Assembly: GCA_026394195.1 (NCBI GenBank) | Contig: JAPKYS010000057.1 | Coordinates: 41,263 to 105,262 of the forward strand | Source: a bacterium | GTDB lineage: Bacteria > Electryoneota > B3-LCP | DNA: 64,000 nt | Direction of reading: 5' to 3' | In this document: positions 1 to 7,332 of the stretch, piece after piece | Layout of the letters: every line of letters starts with the position of its first letter | How positions within the stretch are numbered: the first letter of the stretch is position 1 | The notes under the pieces: model-generated | Told to the model about the DNA's origin: nothing | Databases searched by the model: none | The model's input: only the letters and a program-made list of their open reading frames with translations | Made by a program: the position numbers and the translations under genes

Positions 1-140
1 ATGCGCAGCTTCATCAGCGCCGTTTGACCCGGGCGTTGGGTTTTCAACTTTCCCGGGTTGATCAGCAGCGCAGGCGCAACGATATAAAGCAGCAGGAGCC
101 CGAACGCGATCAACAGCCAGAAAAGCAGGCGTTTCAGCAT
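1..140 (-). CDS. N-terminus of a membrane-anchored protein, possibly monofunctional transglycosylase MtgA (partial)
   Basis: An ATG at 140 opens 46 codons without a stop before the window edge. Residues 3-28 are Lys/Arg followed by a long hydrophobic stretch (KRLLFWLLIAFGLLLLYIV), typical of an N-terminal signal anchor. The segment after it reads NPGKLKTQRPGQTALMKLR. A 'Leu-Lys-x-x-Arg/Asn-Pro-x-x-Thr-Ala-Leu-Met' stretch just after the anchor is what I recall from monofunctional biosynthetic transglycosylases (MtgA), which polymerise peptidoglycan, but the catalytic part lies outside the window. It follows the lipoprotein gene at 208-744 on the same strand with a 67-base gap. The coding call is fairly safe; the product is a guess. 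Confidence 0.45.
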   Translation of the reverse strand, partial: MLKRLLFWLLIAFGLLLLYIVAPALLINPGKLKTQRPGQTALMKLR

Positions 141-207
141 TTGAGGTACATCTTTTCGCGTAGGGAGACGGAAAACGACAGTATCCCGCTTTGTCGATTA
201 ATCCTGA

Positions 208-744
208 CTATTTTCTCTTGGCGGGTTTTTTAACGGGCGTCTTCTTGGCGGGTTCCGGAGCCGTCAGAGCCTTTTTTGCCGCGGCAGCAGCCTGAGTTCC
301 TGGATAGTCCACGCAGATCTGTTCGTATATTTCCTTTTGGTGAGTTATATTGCTATCAGCCTGCGCCTTGGTCAACAGGTCATTCGCCAGTTTATCTTTG
401 GCGATTTTAGCGTGCGGCGATTCAGGATACTGGGTGATGACGTCCTGATATTGACCTTGATTGAAGAGCTCTTCAGCCAGTTTGTTCTTAGCCTGAACAG
501 CATACGGTGAATCGGGGAAGAATTCGATGAGCCGGGCGTAATCACCCCGGTTGAGCATTCCCTCGGCAATCTTTTCTTTCGCCTGTACAGCGATGGGCAG
601 GTCCGGATACAGCGCCACAACCTCCTGGTACTTGCCTTGATCGTACAGTTTCTGAGCCTTCTGTTGCGGAGTTCCGCATCCGGAAAGCATCAGCGCCGAC
701 AGGGTTGTCAAAGCCATCACCCAGAGCCAAATTTTACGGTTCAT
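208..744 (-). CDS. Outer-membrane-type lipoprotein with TPR-like repeats
   Basis: A 178-residue protein with a type II signal peptide: Lys/Arg start, hydrophobic core and lipobox LMLSGC, so Cys23 would be lipidated after export. The mature part consists of four or five degenerate helical repeats of about 30 residues. Each contains a pattern such as 'Ala-x-x-Leu-Tyr/Phe-x-x-Gly-x-Tyr-x-x-(Val/Leu)-Ile-x-x-(Tyr/Phe)-Pro-(Asp/Glu)-Ser-Pro', resembling the Sel1/TPR-like repeats of BamD and YbgF proteins. The C-terminus is a Lys/Pro-rich basic tail. It is divergent from epmA, with only 40 bases between the two starts. A role as a scaffold in envelope assembly is inferred; the partner is unknown. 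Confidence 0.8.
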   Translation of the reverse strand: MNRKIWLWVMALTTLSALMLSGCGTPQQKAQKLYDQGKYQEVVALYPDLPIAVQAKEKIAEGMLNRGDYARLIEFFPDSPYAVQAKNKLAEELFNQGQYQDVITQYPESPHAKIAKDKLANDLLTKAQADSNITHQKEIYEQICVDYPGTQAAAAAKKALTAPEPAKKTPVKKPAKRK

Positions 745-784
745 ACCAGAGCTCCAAATTGATTAGTGTTTTTATGGTATACTC

Positions 785-1708
785 ATGAAGAGTCAATTGG
801 TTGCATCACACTCAAAGCATAACTTACTCACCCAGAGAGCCCAAATTATCTCTCTGCTGCGCGCAGTTTTAAACGAGAGCGCCTACCTGGAAGTAGAAAC
901 TCCTCAGCGGGTCAGATCCGCGGGCACCGACCTCAACCTCGATCCCTTCGAAACGGAAGAACGCTACCTGATCACTTCGCCGGAATTTCACCTGAAGGTG
1001 CTGCTGGCGCAAGGATACGCTCGCATCTACCAGATCTGCCACTGTTTCCGCAAGGGGGAACGGACGGCGTTACATAACCCCGAATTTACCATGCTGGAAT
1101 TTTACGCTTCCGGAATGGATCTGTCGGGTATGATGATTGAAGTGGAAACGATCACAAAGGCAGTGGCAGAAAAGTTTGGACGTCATGAAGTTAGCTTCCG
1201 ACAAAAAGTTGGCGATCTATCCCTGCCCTGGGAGCGAATCAGTGTTGACGAGGCATTCCAGAAGTATGCCGGTTGGAAGCCCTCCCTGAATTTCGATGAG
1301 GATCGTTTTTACTTCGATCTGGTGGACCAAGTAGATCCGCATCTGGGTATCGGGCGTCCTTCCATTCTCTACGATTATCCGGCGCGGCTGGCAATGCTGG
1401 CGAGTTTGTCCACCGAAAACCCAAGTGTGGCCCGCCGCTTCGAGGTGTACGTTTGCGGCGTCGAAATCGCGAATGCTTTCGAGGAGTTGACCGATCCCAC
1501 CGAGCAACGCCGCCGCTTTGAAGAAGATCTAAGACAGCGGGCAGCTTTGAATAAACCGCCCTATCCCATCGATGAAAGGCTGTTGGAAGCGCTGCCCGAT
1601 ATGCCGCCGTGCAGCGGTATCGCCGTTGGCGTTGACCGCCTGGTGATGCTGCTCACCGGAGCGGATTCAGTCGACCAGGTGATCGCTTTCCCGGATGAGG
1701 AAGTGTAG
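785..1708 (+). CDS. epmA: EF-P--(R)-beta-lysine ligase (EpmA/GenX/PoxA family)
   Basis: A 307-residue class II lysyl-tRNA-synthetase-like catalytic domain without the N-terminal anticodon-binding domain, the normal size for EpmA, which attaches beta-lysine to elongation factor P. Visible class II motifs: motif 1 around YLEVETPQRVRSAGTD, motif 2 FRKGERTALHNPEFTMLEFY, and motif 3 GIAVGVDRLVMLLTG near the C-terminus. No Shine-Dalgarno sequence precedes the ATG. An extended -10-like TGGTATACT (775-783) lies directly before it, so the mRNA may be almost leaderless or the true start may lie a few codons downstream. The gene converges with the T9SS gene at 1779. Confidence 0.9.
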   Translation: MKSQLVASHSKHNLLTQRAQIISLLRAVLNESAYLEVETPQRVRSAGTDLNLDPFETEERYLITSPEFHLKVLLAQGYARIYQICHCFRKGERTALHNPEFTMLEFYASGMDLSGMMIEVETITKAVAEKFGRHEVSFRQKVGDLSLPWERISVDEAFQKYAGWKPSLNFDEDRFYFDLVDQVDPHLGIGRPSILYDYPARLAMLASLSTENPSVARRFEVYVCGVEIANAFEELTDPTEQRRRFEEDLRQRAALNKPPYPIDERLLEALPDMPPCSGIAVGVDRLVMLLTGADSVDQVIAFPDEEV

Positions 1709-1737
1709 CCTTTCTGCAGATCTGTCCAATAATAAAT

Positions 1738-1761
1738 GGGGCTGCCCGCTTGGACAGCCCC
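1738..1761. terminator. Shared terminator hairpin between convergent genes
   Basis: A GGGGCTG / CAGCCCC stem (1738-1744 with 1755-1761) lies between the stop of epmA and the stop of the T9SS gene on the other strand. An alternative longer pairing uses CTGTCCA at 1722 with TGGACAG. The same GGGGCTGTCCA-type stem recurs as the terminator at 37606-37636, which supports its role. Confidence 0.6.
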
Positions 1762-1778
1762 CACTTTTACCTTTTACC

Positions 1779-3884
1779 TTACTTCAGCAGCACCATCTTT
1801 TGTACCACTGAGTTACCTCCAGCCTGCAGACGGCAGAGGTACACCCCCGACGGCAGATCCGATCCGTCGAAAGAGATTTGCAGCCTCCCAGCTTCCCGCA
1901 TTCCATTCACTAACTCAGCCACCTGCTTCCCGGAAATGTCGTAAACCGACAGGTTCACGAAGCTCACAGCCGGCAACTCGAAGCTGATAACTGTCGCCGG
2001 ATTGAAGGGATTGGGATAATTGTCTACCATCAGATGCGTCTCGGGAACGATTCCCATGCTCGTTTCCGGGTTATCCCAGCCGGTAACCATGGATACACTT
2101 CCGGCAGAGGCATCCATCCCCGTTTTGGTAAATTGGAAGGAGCCTTGACCCCAGACGCTCCAGTACAGATCGCCGACTCGCAGCTGGAACGTATAAGTTC
2201 CTGCCGGGTATCCGCCTCCAACTACGGCATTTAGTGTCCGGGTAATAATTCCTCCGGGTTGCATGGTAATCCTTTGCCGGTTGAGGAGGTTATAGGTGCT
2301 GTCCGGGTGCACATATTGGATCCAGACGTCGATGTGCACGACGCGCTGACCCAGGTTTCTGATAACGGCATTCAGAGGAATCGATCCTCCCTGCGGCGGG
2401 ATGATCACCGGTCCGCTTGGCGTCGCCGTCACCTGCATGTTAGTCAGGATGGAATCGGTGGGAATCCCCTGGTATATCACCGGGTTGAGCGTCCAGGCTC
2501 CCTGAGTTTGCACCGCACCGCCGGCATCCAGATCCTTAATGTACTGCACGTGCAGCTTGGAGGAAGCCTTCTTGGCGATGCTCGCCCAGGCTTCACTCAG
2601 GCACTGTCCGGCAGGAGCGCCGGGAGTGGCGGTGGCAGTCACATTGACCGGAGACATCCAATTCACTCCGCCATCGGTGCTGTAGGTCACGAAAACGTCC
2701 CAGTTGGCGATCCCTGCCAGCGAAACATCACCCGGTGTGGTGCACTGCCCCCACTGAACGTACAGCGTATTGGCGGCTGTACCCTGCGCGAAAGCGGCGA
2801 TGTCGATGGCGCGCTTCCAGACGCCAGGATTATTGCTGATTGCCGTCCAGGCGTTGGCGGTGAAGGTTCCGGTAACCTTGCGGTGACCGGTTAGCAGCGA
2901 CCAATGCCAGATCATGCCGGCATATCCCGTCCCCAGAGGATAGGGGTTGGTGGTATAGGTGATATGCAGGCGCCCGGCGCTGTCGTAGAGCAGGTTGCAA
3001 CTGCAATAAGCCCGCGAATTGGAGCTCATTGGATGGCCTCCGGCGGCGAAATTGGTGATATTGACCGGACTGGTGAAATTCCAGGTGGTGCCATCTGTCG
3101 ATTCAACGTAAAAAACGTCTTCCTCGTTGACTGCAGTTCCGAGCGGCTTGGTGTATCCGATCGCCACCTTTCCGGTCGCAAGGTCAGAGCATACCGTCTG
3201 GCAAACGCCTCCCGACGTGTTGCCGGTGACAACGGTTTGCCAGTCAATCCAGGTTAGACCTCCATCGATACTCCGGGTATAGTAGAGCGTACCGACCGGG
3301 TTACTTTGCCCTACCACATGAATGTAACCCCGCGTGTCCACTGCCACGTGCGGCCAGGCAACCTCGGTAACTCCGACAGGTGGAGCCGGGCAGGCGTGTT
3401 CGCCGGTTGAGGTGTAGACGTAGACCGTATTAACCGTGCCGGTGTTGAGTCCGTGATAGGCGATGACCGGATCATCATCGGCGTCCAGATCCATGGTGCA
3501 ATAACCGGCGCGGATGACGGTATTCACCTGCAAACCGGTGGTTCCATAAGCCCAGGTTCCCGAGGGATCTTTCCTGTTGTAGTAGATCAAACGCTGGGCT
3601 GCTCCTGACTGTAATCCATTCATCCAACAGCAGTGCACAGTGCCATCAGAGCCATAGGCGATCATGCGGCTCATGCTGCTATTGTGCTGATAGTCGTACC
3701 AGGTATTTCCGATGGTCTCCGGAGACCCCACATAGTCCAACCCCCAGAGATCCGGTCCTTTGGGATTGACGGTCTGTATGTCAACCGGATAGGTCTCAGC
3801 GCCTGTCAGTGCGGCTGGGTTATCCGCCACAGCCAGAAAACTGAACAGAAACAATCCCAGGATCAAACTGATTTTCGTGCGCAT
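1779..3884 (-). CDS. Secreted protein with sialidase/BNR-like propeller and T9SS sorting domain
   Basis: A 701-residue exported protein. Residues 1-20 form a signal peptide ending near AVA-DNP. Residues 40-480 contain repeated Ser/Thr-x-Asp-Gly-Gly-x-x-Trp elements (for example YTRSIDGGLTWIDW and YSTDGGVNWMSP), the Asp-box pattern of BNR/sialidase-type beta-propellers. Residues 480-600 form a beta-sandwich-like module starting IPPQGGSI that also occurs in the proteins at 37702 and 56015-57676. The last 85 residues (YPNPFNPATVISFELP to KMVLLK) are a type IX secretion sorting domain, so the protein is predicted to be released or anchored at the cell surface. No enzymatic residues could be identified. 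It stands alone, with a long folded leader upstream. Confidence 0.85.
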   Translation of the reverse strand: MRTKISLILGLFLFSFLAVADNPAALTGAETYPVDIQTVNPKGPDLWGLDYVGSPETIGNTWYDYQHNSSMSRMIAYGSDGTVHCCWMNGLQSGAAQRLIYYNRKDPSGTWAYGTTGLQVNTVIRAGYCTMDLDADDDPVIAYHGLNTGTVNTVYVYTSTGEHACPAPPVGVTEVAWPHVAVDTRGYIHVVGQSNPVGTLYYTRSIDGGLTWIDWQTVVTGNTSGGVCQTVCSDLATGKVAIGYTKPLGTAVNEEDVFYVESTDGTTWNFTSPVNITNFAAGGHPMSSNSRAYCSCNLLYDSAGRLHITYTTNPYPLGTGYAGMIWHWSLLTGHRKVTGTFTANAWTAISNNPGVWKRAIDIAAFAQGTAANTLYVQWGQCTTPGDVSLAGIANWDVFVTYSTDGGVNWMSPVNVTATATPGAPAGQCLSEAWASIAKKASSKLHVQYIKDLDAGGAVQTQGAWTLNPVIYQGIPTDSILTNMQVTATPSGPVIIPPQGGSIPLNAVIRNLGQRVVHIDVWIQYVHPDSTYNLLNRQRITMQPGGIITRTLNAVVGGGYPAGTYTFQLRVGDLYWSVWGQGSFQFTKTGMDASAGSVSMVTGWDNPETSMGIVPETHLMVDNYPNPFNPATVISFELPAVSFVNLSVYDISGKQVAELVNGMREAGRLQISFDGSDLPSGVYLCRLQAGGNSVVQKMVLLK

Positions 3885-3929
3885 TGTCTGCCTCCTCTTT
3901 TTGGATGACGCTTTGAACTTTTAAGCAAT

Positions 3930-4034
3930 AAAAAAGGGATTGAGCTTTCCCTGGTTCCTCAAGGTGTTCTCATCCCGTCAACGTAGCTTCCAGCGCCGGC
4001 AAGCTCCTCAGCAGCATCCGCCCTTGAGGAAACC
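3930..4034 (-). promoter_or_regulatory. Candidate structured leader RNA with terminator-like expression platform
   Basis: Read on the minus strand, 4034-4022 and 3964-3953 form a 12-bp stem with one bulged base (GGTTTCCTCAAGG with CCTTGAGGAACC). It encloses about 57 bases with an inner AGCTT/AAGCT hairpin. Immediately after it comes a short AGGGA/TCCCT hairpin followed by six U residues (to 3930), then 45 bases to the start codon at 3884. A long-range stem followed by a terminator-like hairpin just before a gene is the layout of a riboswitch or attenuator. I do not recognise a known riboswitch consensus. Confidence 0.5.
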
Positions 4035-4174
4035 CCCTACCTGTCTACTCTCTTGATCGATTAACCTCCTCTCAGCTAAATCTTGAAATAAAAGGATTCT
4101 TTGTCGTTTAGTTATAATTCGACTTTATAGCGTTTCTTGAAAATAATCTCCTATCGCACATATTCAGCACACAA

Positions 4175-4257
4175 CGCCGTCATTCCCGCAAATCCGTCAG
4201 TAGACGGATGCGTCGGGAATGACGGCGTGTCTGATTCCGGACAAGCCGGAATGACAC
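4175..4257. repeat. Two adjacent REP-like intergenic palindromes
   Basis: The first palindrome pairs CGCCGTCATTCCCG (4175-4188) with CGGGAATGACGGCG (4214-4227), with a nested ATCCGTC/GACGGAT arm. The second pairs GTGTC..ATTCCGG with CCGGAAT..GACAC (4227-4257). This 'GTCATTCC' type of repeat is common between genes in many bacterial genomes; related sequence occurs near 55720. The rest of 3885-4440 holds no gene that I can support. Confidence 0.7.
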
Positions 4258-4390
4258 GCATCAACATCGGAAATTACTTTCGAGAACTGGTATAAGGTTG
4301 AACTGAAATATAAGCAATTTTTTTTGGAATGTCAATAGCTTTCGGACAAATTAGTAACTTTTATTCAATCTGACAGGCCAAATATATGAC

Positions 4391-4418
4391 AAAAAAAACG
4401 GCGGACCACCCGCCGTTT
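4391..4418 (-). terminator. Intrinsic terminator of the trxA-sigma-DUF1858 operon
   Basis: Minus-strand stem AAACGGCGG/CCGCCGTTT (4418-4410 with 4404-4396), five-base loop, followed by eight U residues (4398-4391). It lies 22 bases after the stop codon of the DUF1858 gene. Confidence 0.85.
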
Positions 4419-4440
4419 AAGTCGTCGCCGCCGTAAAAGG

Positions 4441-4656
4441 TTATTTTATTGCTGATACTGACTGGTTGATGGACTGATTCAAAGCCGAAAGGACTTCAGC
4501 GGCGTTGGTGATGTTTTTACGCTCCAAGGCTTCTCCCACTGTGCCCCAGATCGGTTCCCCGCATTGGATGCAGATTACGCCGTATTTCATCATCACGGTT
4601 ACTGTTTGCGGGTAGTCGCGGACCAGGTCCTCAACGTAAGTCGAACTCGTTATCAT
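4441..4656 (-). CDS. DUF1858 domain protein (small CxxC protein)
   Basis: A 71-residue protein that fits the DUF1858 family along its whole length: an N-terminal 'Thr-x-Val-x-Asp-Leu-Val-x-x-Tyr-Pro' segment, then MMKYGVICIQCGEPIWGTV with a CxxC pair (Cys29, Cys32). DUF1858 domains are small helical modules, often fused or linked to redox proteins; their biochemical function is not established. The start at 4656 is chosen because its ATG overlaps the TGA stop of the anti-sigma gene (ATGA), implying translational coupling. A longer reading to 4704 would overlap that gene by 52 bases. It is the last gene of the redox operon and is followed by a strong terminator. Confidence 0.8.
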   Translation of the reverse strand: MITSSTYVEDLVRDYPQTVTVMMKYGVICIQCGEPIWGTVGEALERKNITNAAEVLSALNQSINQSVSAIK

Positions 4657-4907
4657 AGTTGCCTTTTTCCCGGCTGCACTTCGGGGAGATGCAGCCTCTT
4701 CCATAGCCGCTTTTCCACGTCACCCGGGATTTCCTTTACCGGCAGGCAGCGATAGATATCGATGGTGCGCTTCAATGAATCGATTTGCAGGCTGCAATCG
4801 GGACAGTGATCGAGATGTTCGCGCAATTCCCGGCATAGGGGCGAAGATAAATCCTCACCCAGGGACTCGCAGAGTCGCTCTATAAATGGTTTGCAGTCCG
4901 GTTTCAC
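4653..4907 (-). CDS. Zinc-binding anti-sigma factor (ZAS domain)
   Basis: An 84-residue soluble protein with the zinc anti-sigma signature HxxxCxxC (His31, Cys35, Cys38) in REHLDHCPDCSLQI, plus further Cys at 5, 13 and 25. It lies directly downstream of the ECF sigma gene and overlaps it by four bases (ATGA), the usual arrangement of a sigma/anti-sigma pair. In redox-sensing ZAS proteins the zinc-ligating cysteines form a disulfide on oxidation and release the sigma factor. The neighbouring thioredoxin makes a thiol-redox signal plausible, but that is inference. There is no transmembrane segment, so it should act in the cytoplasm. Confidence 0.85.
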   Translation of the reverse strand: MKPDCKPFIERLCESLGEDLSSPLCRELREHLDHCPDCSLQIDSLKRTIDIYRCLPVKEIPGDVEKRLWKRLHLPEVQPGKRQL

Positions 4908-5527
4908 GATGACGTCTCCTTTTTTTCAGGGGAGTCCTGGTGTTGTTCGATGAAATCAGCCAAGTGGTCTCGCAAAGCGTTGCGGCCGCGATGCAGAGCC
5001 GCCTTGACTGCGGGAACGGTGGTTTTCAGCGAGTCGGCAATTTCCTGCAGGGAAAGCCCCTCGATGTCTTTGAGTACGAAGGGGATGCGCCAGGAGTCGG
5101 GCAGGTTGGACATGGCGGTTTCCAGAGCGTTCTTGAATTCTGCGTCCATCAGCAATTCCAGGGGATTGCGGTCCAGCGACCGCAGCATCCTGGCGTAACG
5201 TGATGCCTCGGACAGGTCAATGGATTCACTCCGGAAGCTGAAATCCCCCTTGCGCCGCCGGATAGCCATCAAGGCTTCATTGGCGGCAATGCGGTAGATC
5301 CAAGTTTTCAGAGCAGCGTCTCCCCGGAAGCGGTCCAAGTTCTCGAAGACCGAAAGAAAGGTCTCCTGCAAAACATTTTCCGCCTCATCGGCATTACCTG
5401 TCAGCTTCAGCGCCAGATTGTACACCAACTCCTGGTGGAGCAGTACAATCTGGGCTTTAGCTTGCTGGTCGCCCTTCAGCGCTTGGGCGACCAGTTCTTT
5501 GTCGGTAATTTCGAGGGTCATCCTCAC
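4904..5527 (-). CDS. ECF-type RNA polymerase sigma factor
   Basis: A 207-residue sigma-70 family protein with region 2 (residues about 25-90: LVYNLALKLTGNADEAENVLQETFLSVFENLDRF and TWIYRIAANEA) and region 4 (residues about 135-190: PFVLKDIEGLSLQEIADSLKTTVPAVKAALHRGR, a helix-turn-helix for the -35 element). Regions 1 and 3 are missing, as expected for ECF sigmas. The start is either GTG at 5527, which overlaps the thioredoxin stop (GTGA), or ATG at 5521. The anti-sigma gene follows with a four-base overlap. Autoregulation from a promoter upstream of 6043 is likely but not shown. Confidence 0.92.
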   Translation of the reverse strand: MRMTLEITDKELVAQALKGDQQAKAQIVLLHQELVYNLALKLTGNADEAENVLQETFLSVFENLDRFRGDAALKTWIYRIAANEALMAIRRRKGDFSFRSESIDLSEASRYARMLRSLDRNPLELLMDAEFKNALETAMSNLPDSWRIPFVLKDIEGLSLQEIADSLKTTVPAVKAALHRGRNALRDHLADFIEQHQDSPEKKETSS

Positions 5528-5859
5528 ACTTTATCGGTCAGGTGCGGTTTTAATGCATCTTCAAGCATATTGCGCGGCATGGCTCCCACCCACTGATCCA
5601 CCAGTTGGCCGCCCTTGAAGAGCAGCAGAGTCGGTATACCGGTGATCCCAAAGCGACCGGCAGTCATGGGGTTGTCATCCACGTTTAGTTTGCCTACGCG
5701 TAACTTGCCGTTGTAGTCGTTGGCGATGCCGGAGAGGATCGGAGCGACCATGCGGCAGGGCATGCACCATTCCGCCCAGAAATCCACTAAAATCGGTTCA
5801 GCGCCCGCTTTTATGTGTTGATCGAAGGTTTTGTCAGTCAAGGTTATTTCGTGTTCCAT
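5524..5859 (-). CDS. trxA: Thioredoxin with an unusual CMPC active site
   Basis: A 111-residue single-domain thioredoxin of normal length. The active site is WCMPC (Cys32, Cys35) instead of the canonical WCGPC; Asp26 and the cis-proline segment GIPTLLLFKGG are present. Met at the second active-site position is uncommon and should alter the redox potential or partner choice. An AGGAAAG ribosome-binding site lies inside the end of the upstream small reading frame (5861-6043), and the sigma gene overlaps its stop. Cytoplasmic. Its position between a small membrane Cys/Sec peptide and a sigma/anti-sigma pair suggests a dedicated redox relay rather than the general cellular thioredoxin. Confidence 0.95.
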   Translation of the reverse strand: MEHEITLTDKTFDQHIKAGAEPILVDFWAEWCMPCRMVAPILSGIANDYNGKLRVGKLNVDDNPMTAGRFGITGIPTLLLFKGGQLVDQWVGAMPRNMLEDALKPHLTDKV

Positions 5860-5860
5860 T

Positions 5861-6043
5861 TCACTTTCCTATGGTTTTACTCTTTACGTCCTGTTGAGTT
5901 TCAACTGTTGTTGTCTTGGTTCCAGCCCGATCCTCGGGCGTGCAGGCTCCGCTCATTCACGTGGAGACGCCTGCTTTGGGCAGCACCCACTTCATCAGTA
6001 CGAACCAGCCGACCAAGATGATCATGAAGATCAGGGTATCCAT
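5861..6043 (-). CDS. Small membrane peptide with an in-frame TGA: candidate selenoprotein
   Basis: From an ATG at 6043 with a good ribosome-binding site (AGGA seven bases upstream), the frame reads a 28-residue membrane peptide (MDTLIFMIILVGWFVLMKWV, then LPKAGVST). It meets TGA at 5959-5957 and continues in the same frame as MSGACTPEDRAGTKTTTVET with about a dozen further polar residues to a TGA at 5863-5861, one base before the thioredoxin ATG. If TGA is read as selenocysteine, the product is 60 residues with Sec29 and Cys34 (U-x4-C) just outside a single membrane helix (residues 4-20). A hairpin at 5939-5925 fits a bacterial SECIS. The alternative is a 28-residue peptide followed by a separate 31-residue ORF restarting at TGA-ATG. 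Confidence 0.6.
5925..5939 (-). promoter_or_regulatory. SECIS-like hairpin after the in-frame TGA
   Basis: On the minus strand GCCCGA/TCGGGC forms a perfect six-pair stem with a GGA loop that begins 24 bases after the TGA at 5959-5957. This meets the published bacterial SECIS rules: stem-loop within about 16-37 bases of the UGA, a small apical loop, and a G among the first two loop bases. A further A-U and C-G pair is possible below a bulged C. Confidence 0.5.
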
Positions 6044-6302
6044 TTTTTTCCTAATTTTAGGTTGCCTATCGCTCATGACGTTATACGGTATAAGAGCACC
6101 GTCCGTTACGCTTTAAGTATTTTTCGATTTCAACTAATTAGATGCAGGGATAGGAAAAAGGATTCAGGAGAGAGTAAGTCGAGAGTATTTACGATGGGTA
6201 AGTATGCGGCAGCGGCGAGTTCTATATTTTCGCTCCGGATCAAGGAATGGCACACCAACTTAACCACCCTCCCCGGTTACGACAGATTCTGGATTCTGGA
6301 TT

Positions 6303-7253
6303 CTATATTCTGGATTCTATCTTAATCCCCATCGCCAGAAGCGGGATCATGATTTCGTGGTGACCGGTGATGCTGTACCCCCTGCCGCCTTCCAGCGTGG
6401 GGCGCTGCACGACGTTGACTCGGGGGCGGTAGTGCTGAATCATGTCGAAATTTGCCGTGGTGAAGTTTCTGCAGGAGTAGCCCAGGTTGCGCGCGACAGT
6501 CAGGGCTTTTAGGAATACTTCCGGCATCACCACCGCTGAACCGAAGTTCACCACTACCCCGCCGTTGCCGATTCCTGCTACCTGTTGTGCGAAAATGCGG
6601 AAATCCCGGTAGGAAAGCTCGCCGATGGCGGCTCCATCGGCGGATGGCTGTTGGTGGATGACGTCCGTCCCAATGGCGACATGGACCGTGGTTGGGATCT
6701 TCAGCCGGTAAGCCTGCGCCAGCAGGCTGATCTCACCTTTTGGGGCCTGGTCGACTAAAAGCTCCCGCCCGATCACCTCGCCCAATCCCAGCTTCTCATC
6801 GCAGCCTTTGCGAATCGCTCCGTTGATGAACTCACCGGTCTCCCTGACCATGCCGAAAGTGCCGTCGGTTAAATTGGCGGCGACGTCTTCGGACGTCTGT
6901 CCAAAGCGCGCCAGCTCGACGTCGTGCACGATCCCGGCGCCGTTCATTGCCAGACAGGTAATCAGACCGGTTTCCATCAGGTCAATCAGCACCGGTGATA
7001 ACCCAACCTTGATAACGTGAGCGCCTATCATGAAGATGACCGGCTTAGCCTGCCGGCGAGCCGTGGCGATATCCCGCGCGAGCGCTTTGATATCGTCGGC
7101 AATCAGAATGTGGGGCAGGCTGTCCCACCATTCGCTAAACGATGCGTCAGCGTTAACGGGTTTGGCGAGGAAGCTGCTCTGCACCTTGCTTTGACGTTGG
7201 TTGATGGAATATAGCCTGACTTTTTTGATATCGATCTCGGGGTAGCTTGACAT
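6303..7253 (-). CDS. Uncharacterised protein, possibly deoxyhypusine-synthase-like fold
   Basis: A 316-residue soluble protein with no signal peptide. It has a Rossmann-like run of motifs: VIFMIGAHVIKVGLSPVLID, ITCLAMNGAGIVHDVELA, and GNGGVVVNFGSAVVMPEVFL. The central 'Gly-Ala-His-Val-Ile-Lys' and 'Asn-Gly-Ala-Gly-x-x-His-Asp' stretches resemble bacterial proteins annotated as deoxyhypusine-synthase-like, but I cannot see the catalytic lysine loop of true deoxyhypusine synthase, and bacteria do not make hypusine on EF-P. A metabolic NAD-dependent enzyme is a reasonable guess. Its 3' end runs into short TTCTGGA direct repeats (6285-6322) that encode its last residues. It is separated from the upstream operon by a terminator. 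Confidence 0.6.
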   Translation of the reverse strand: MSSYPEIDIKKVRLYSINQRQSKVQSSFLAKPVNADASFSEWWDSLPHILIADDIKALARDIATARRQAKPVIFMIGAHVIKVGLSPVLIDLMETGLITCLAMNGAGIVHDVELARFGQTSEDVAANLTDGTFGMVRETGEFINGAIRKGCDEKLGLGEVIGRELLVDQAPKGEISLLAQAYRLKIPTTVHVAIGTDVIHQQPSADGAAIGELSYRDFRIFAQQVAGIGNGGVVVNFGSAVVMPEVFLKALTVARNLGYSCRNFTTANFDMIQHYRPRVNVVQRPTLEGGRGYSITGHHEIMIPLLAMGIKIESRI

Positions 7254-7284
7254 GATGGGGTCTAGCCTTTGTGAATTGGGCTGT

Positions 7285-7321
7285 AAAAAAACGTGGTGTC
7301 GAGCTATACGCTTGACACCAC
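7285..7321 (-). terminator. Intrinsic terminator after the AsnB-like gene
   Basis: Minus-strand stem GTGGTGTC/GACACCAC (7321-7314 with 7300-7293) followed by G and a run of seven U residues (7291-7285), 11 bases after the stop at 7333. It ends the 9761-7333 transcription unit. Confidence 0.85.
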
Positions 7322-7332
7322 CGATGTTGAAA

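Noticed and set aside
2259..2894. Plus-strand frame of 211 codons inside the first T9SS gene
   Set aside because: It is a shadow of the minus-strand gene, which has a signal peptide and a sorting domain; the plus frame has neither a start signal nor a recognisable domain.
5831..6325. Plus-strand frame of 164 codons across the trxA leader
   Set aside because: It runs opposite to the well-supported small peptide and trxA genes, has no ribosome-binding site, and its translation shows no domain.
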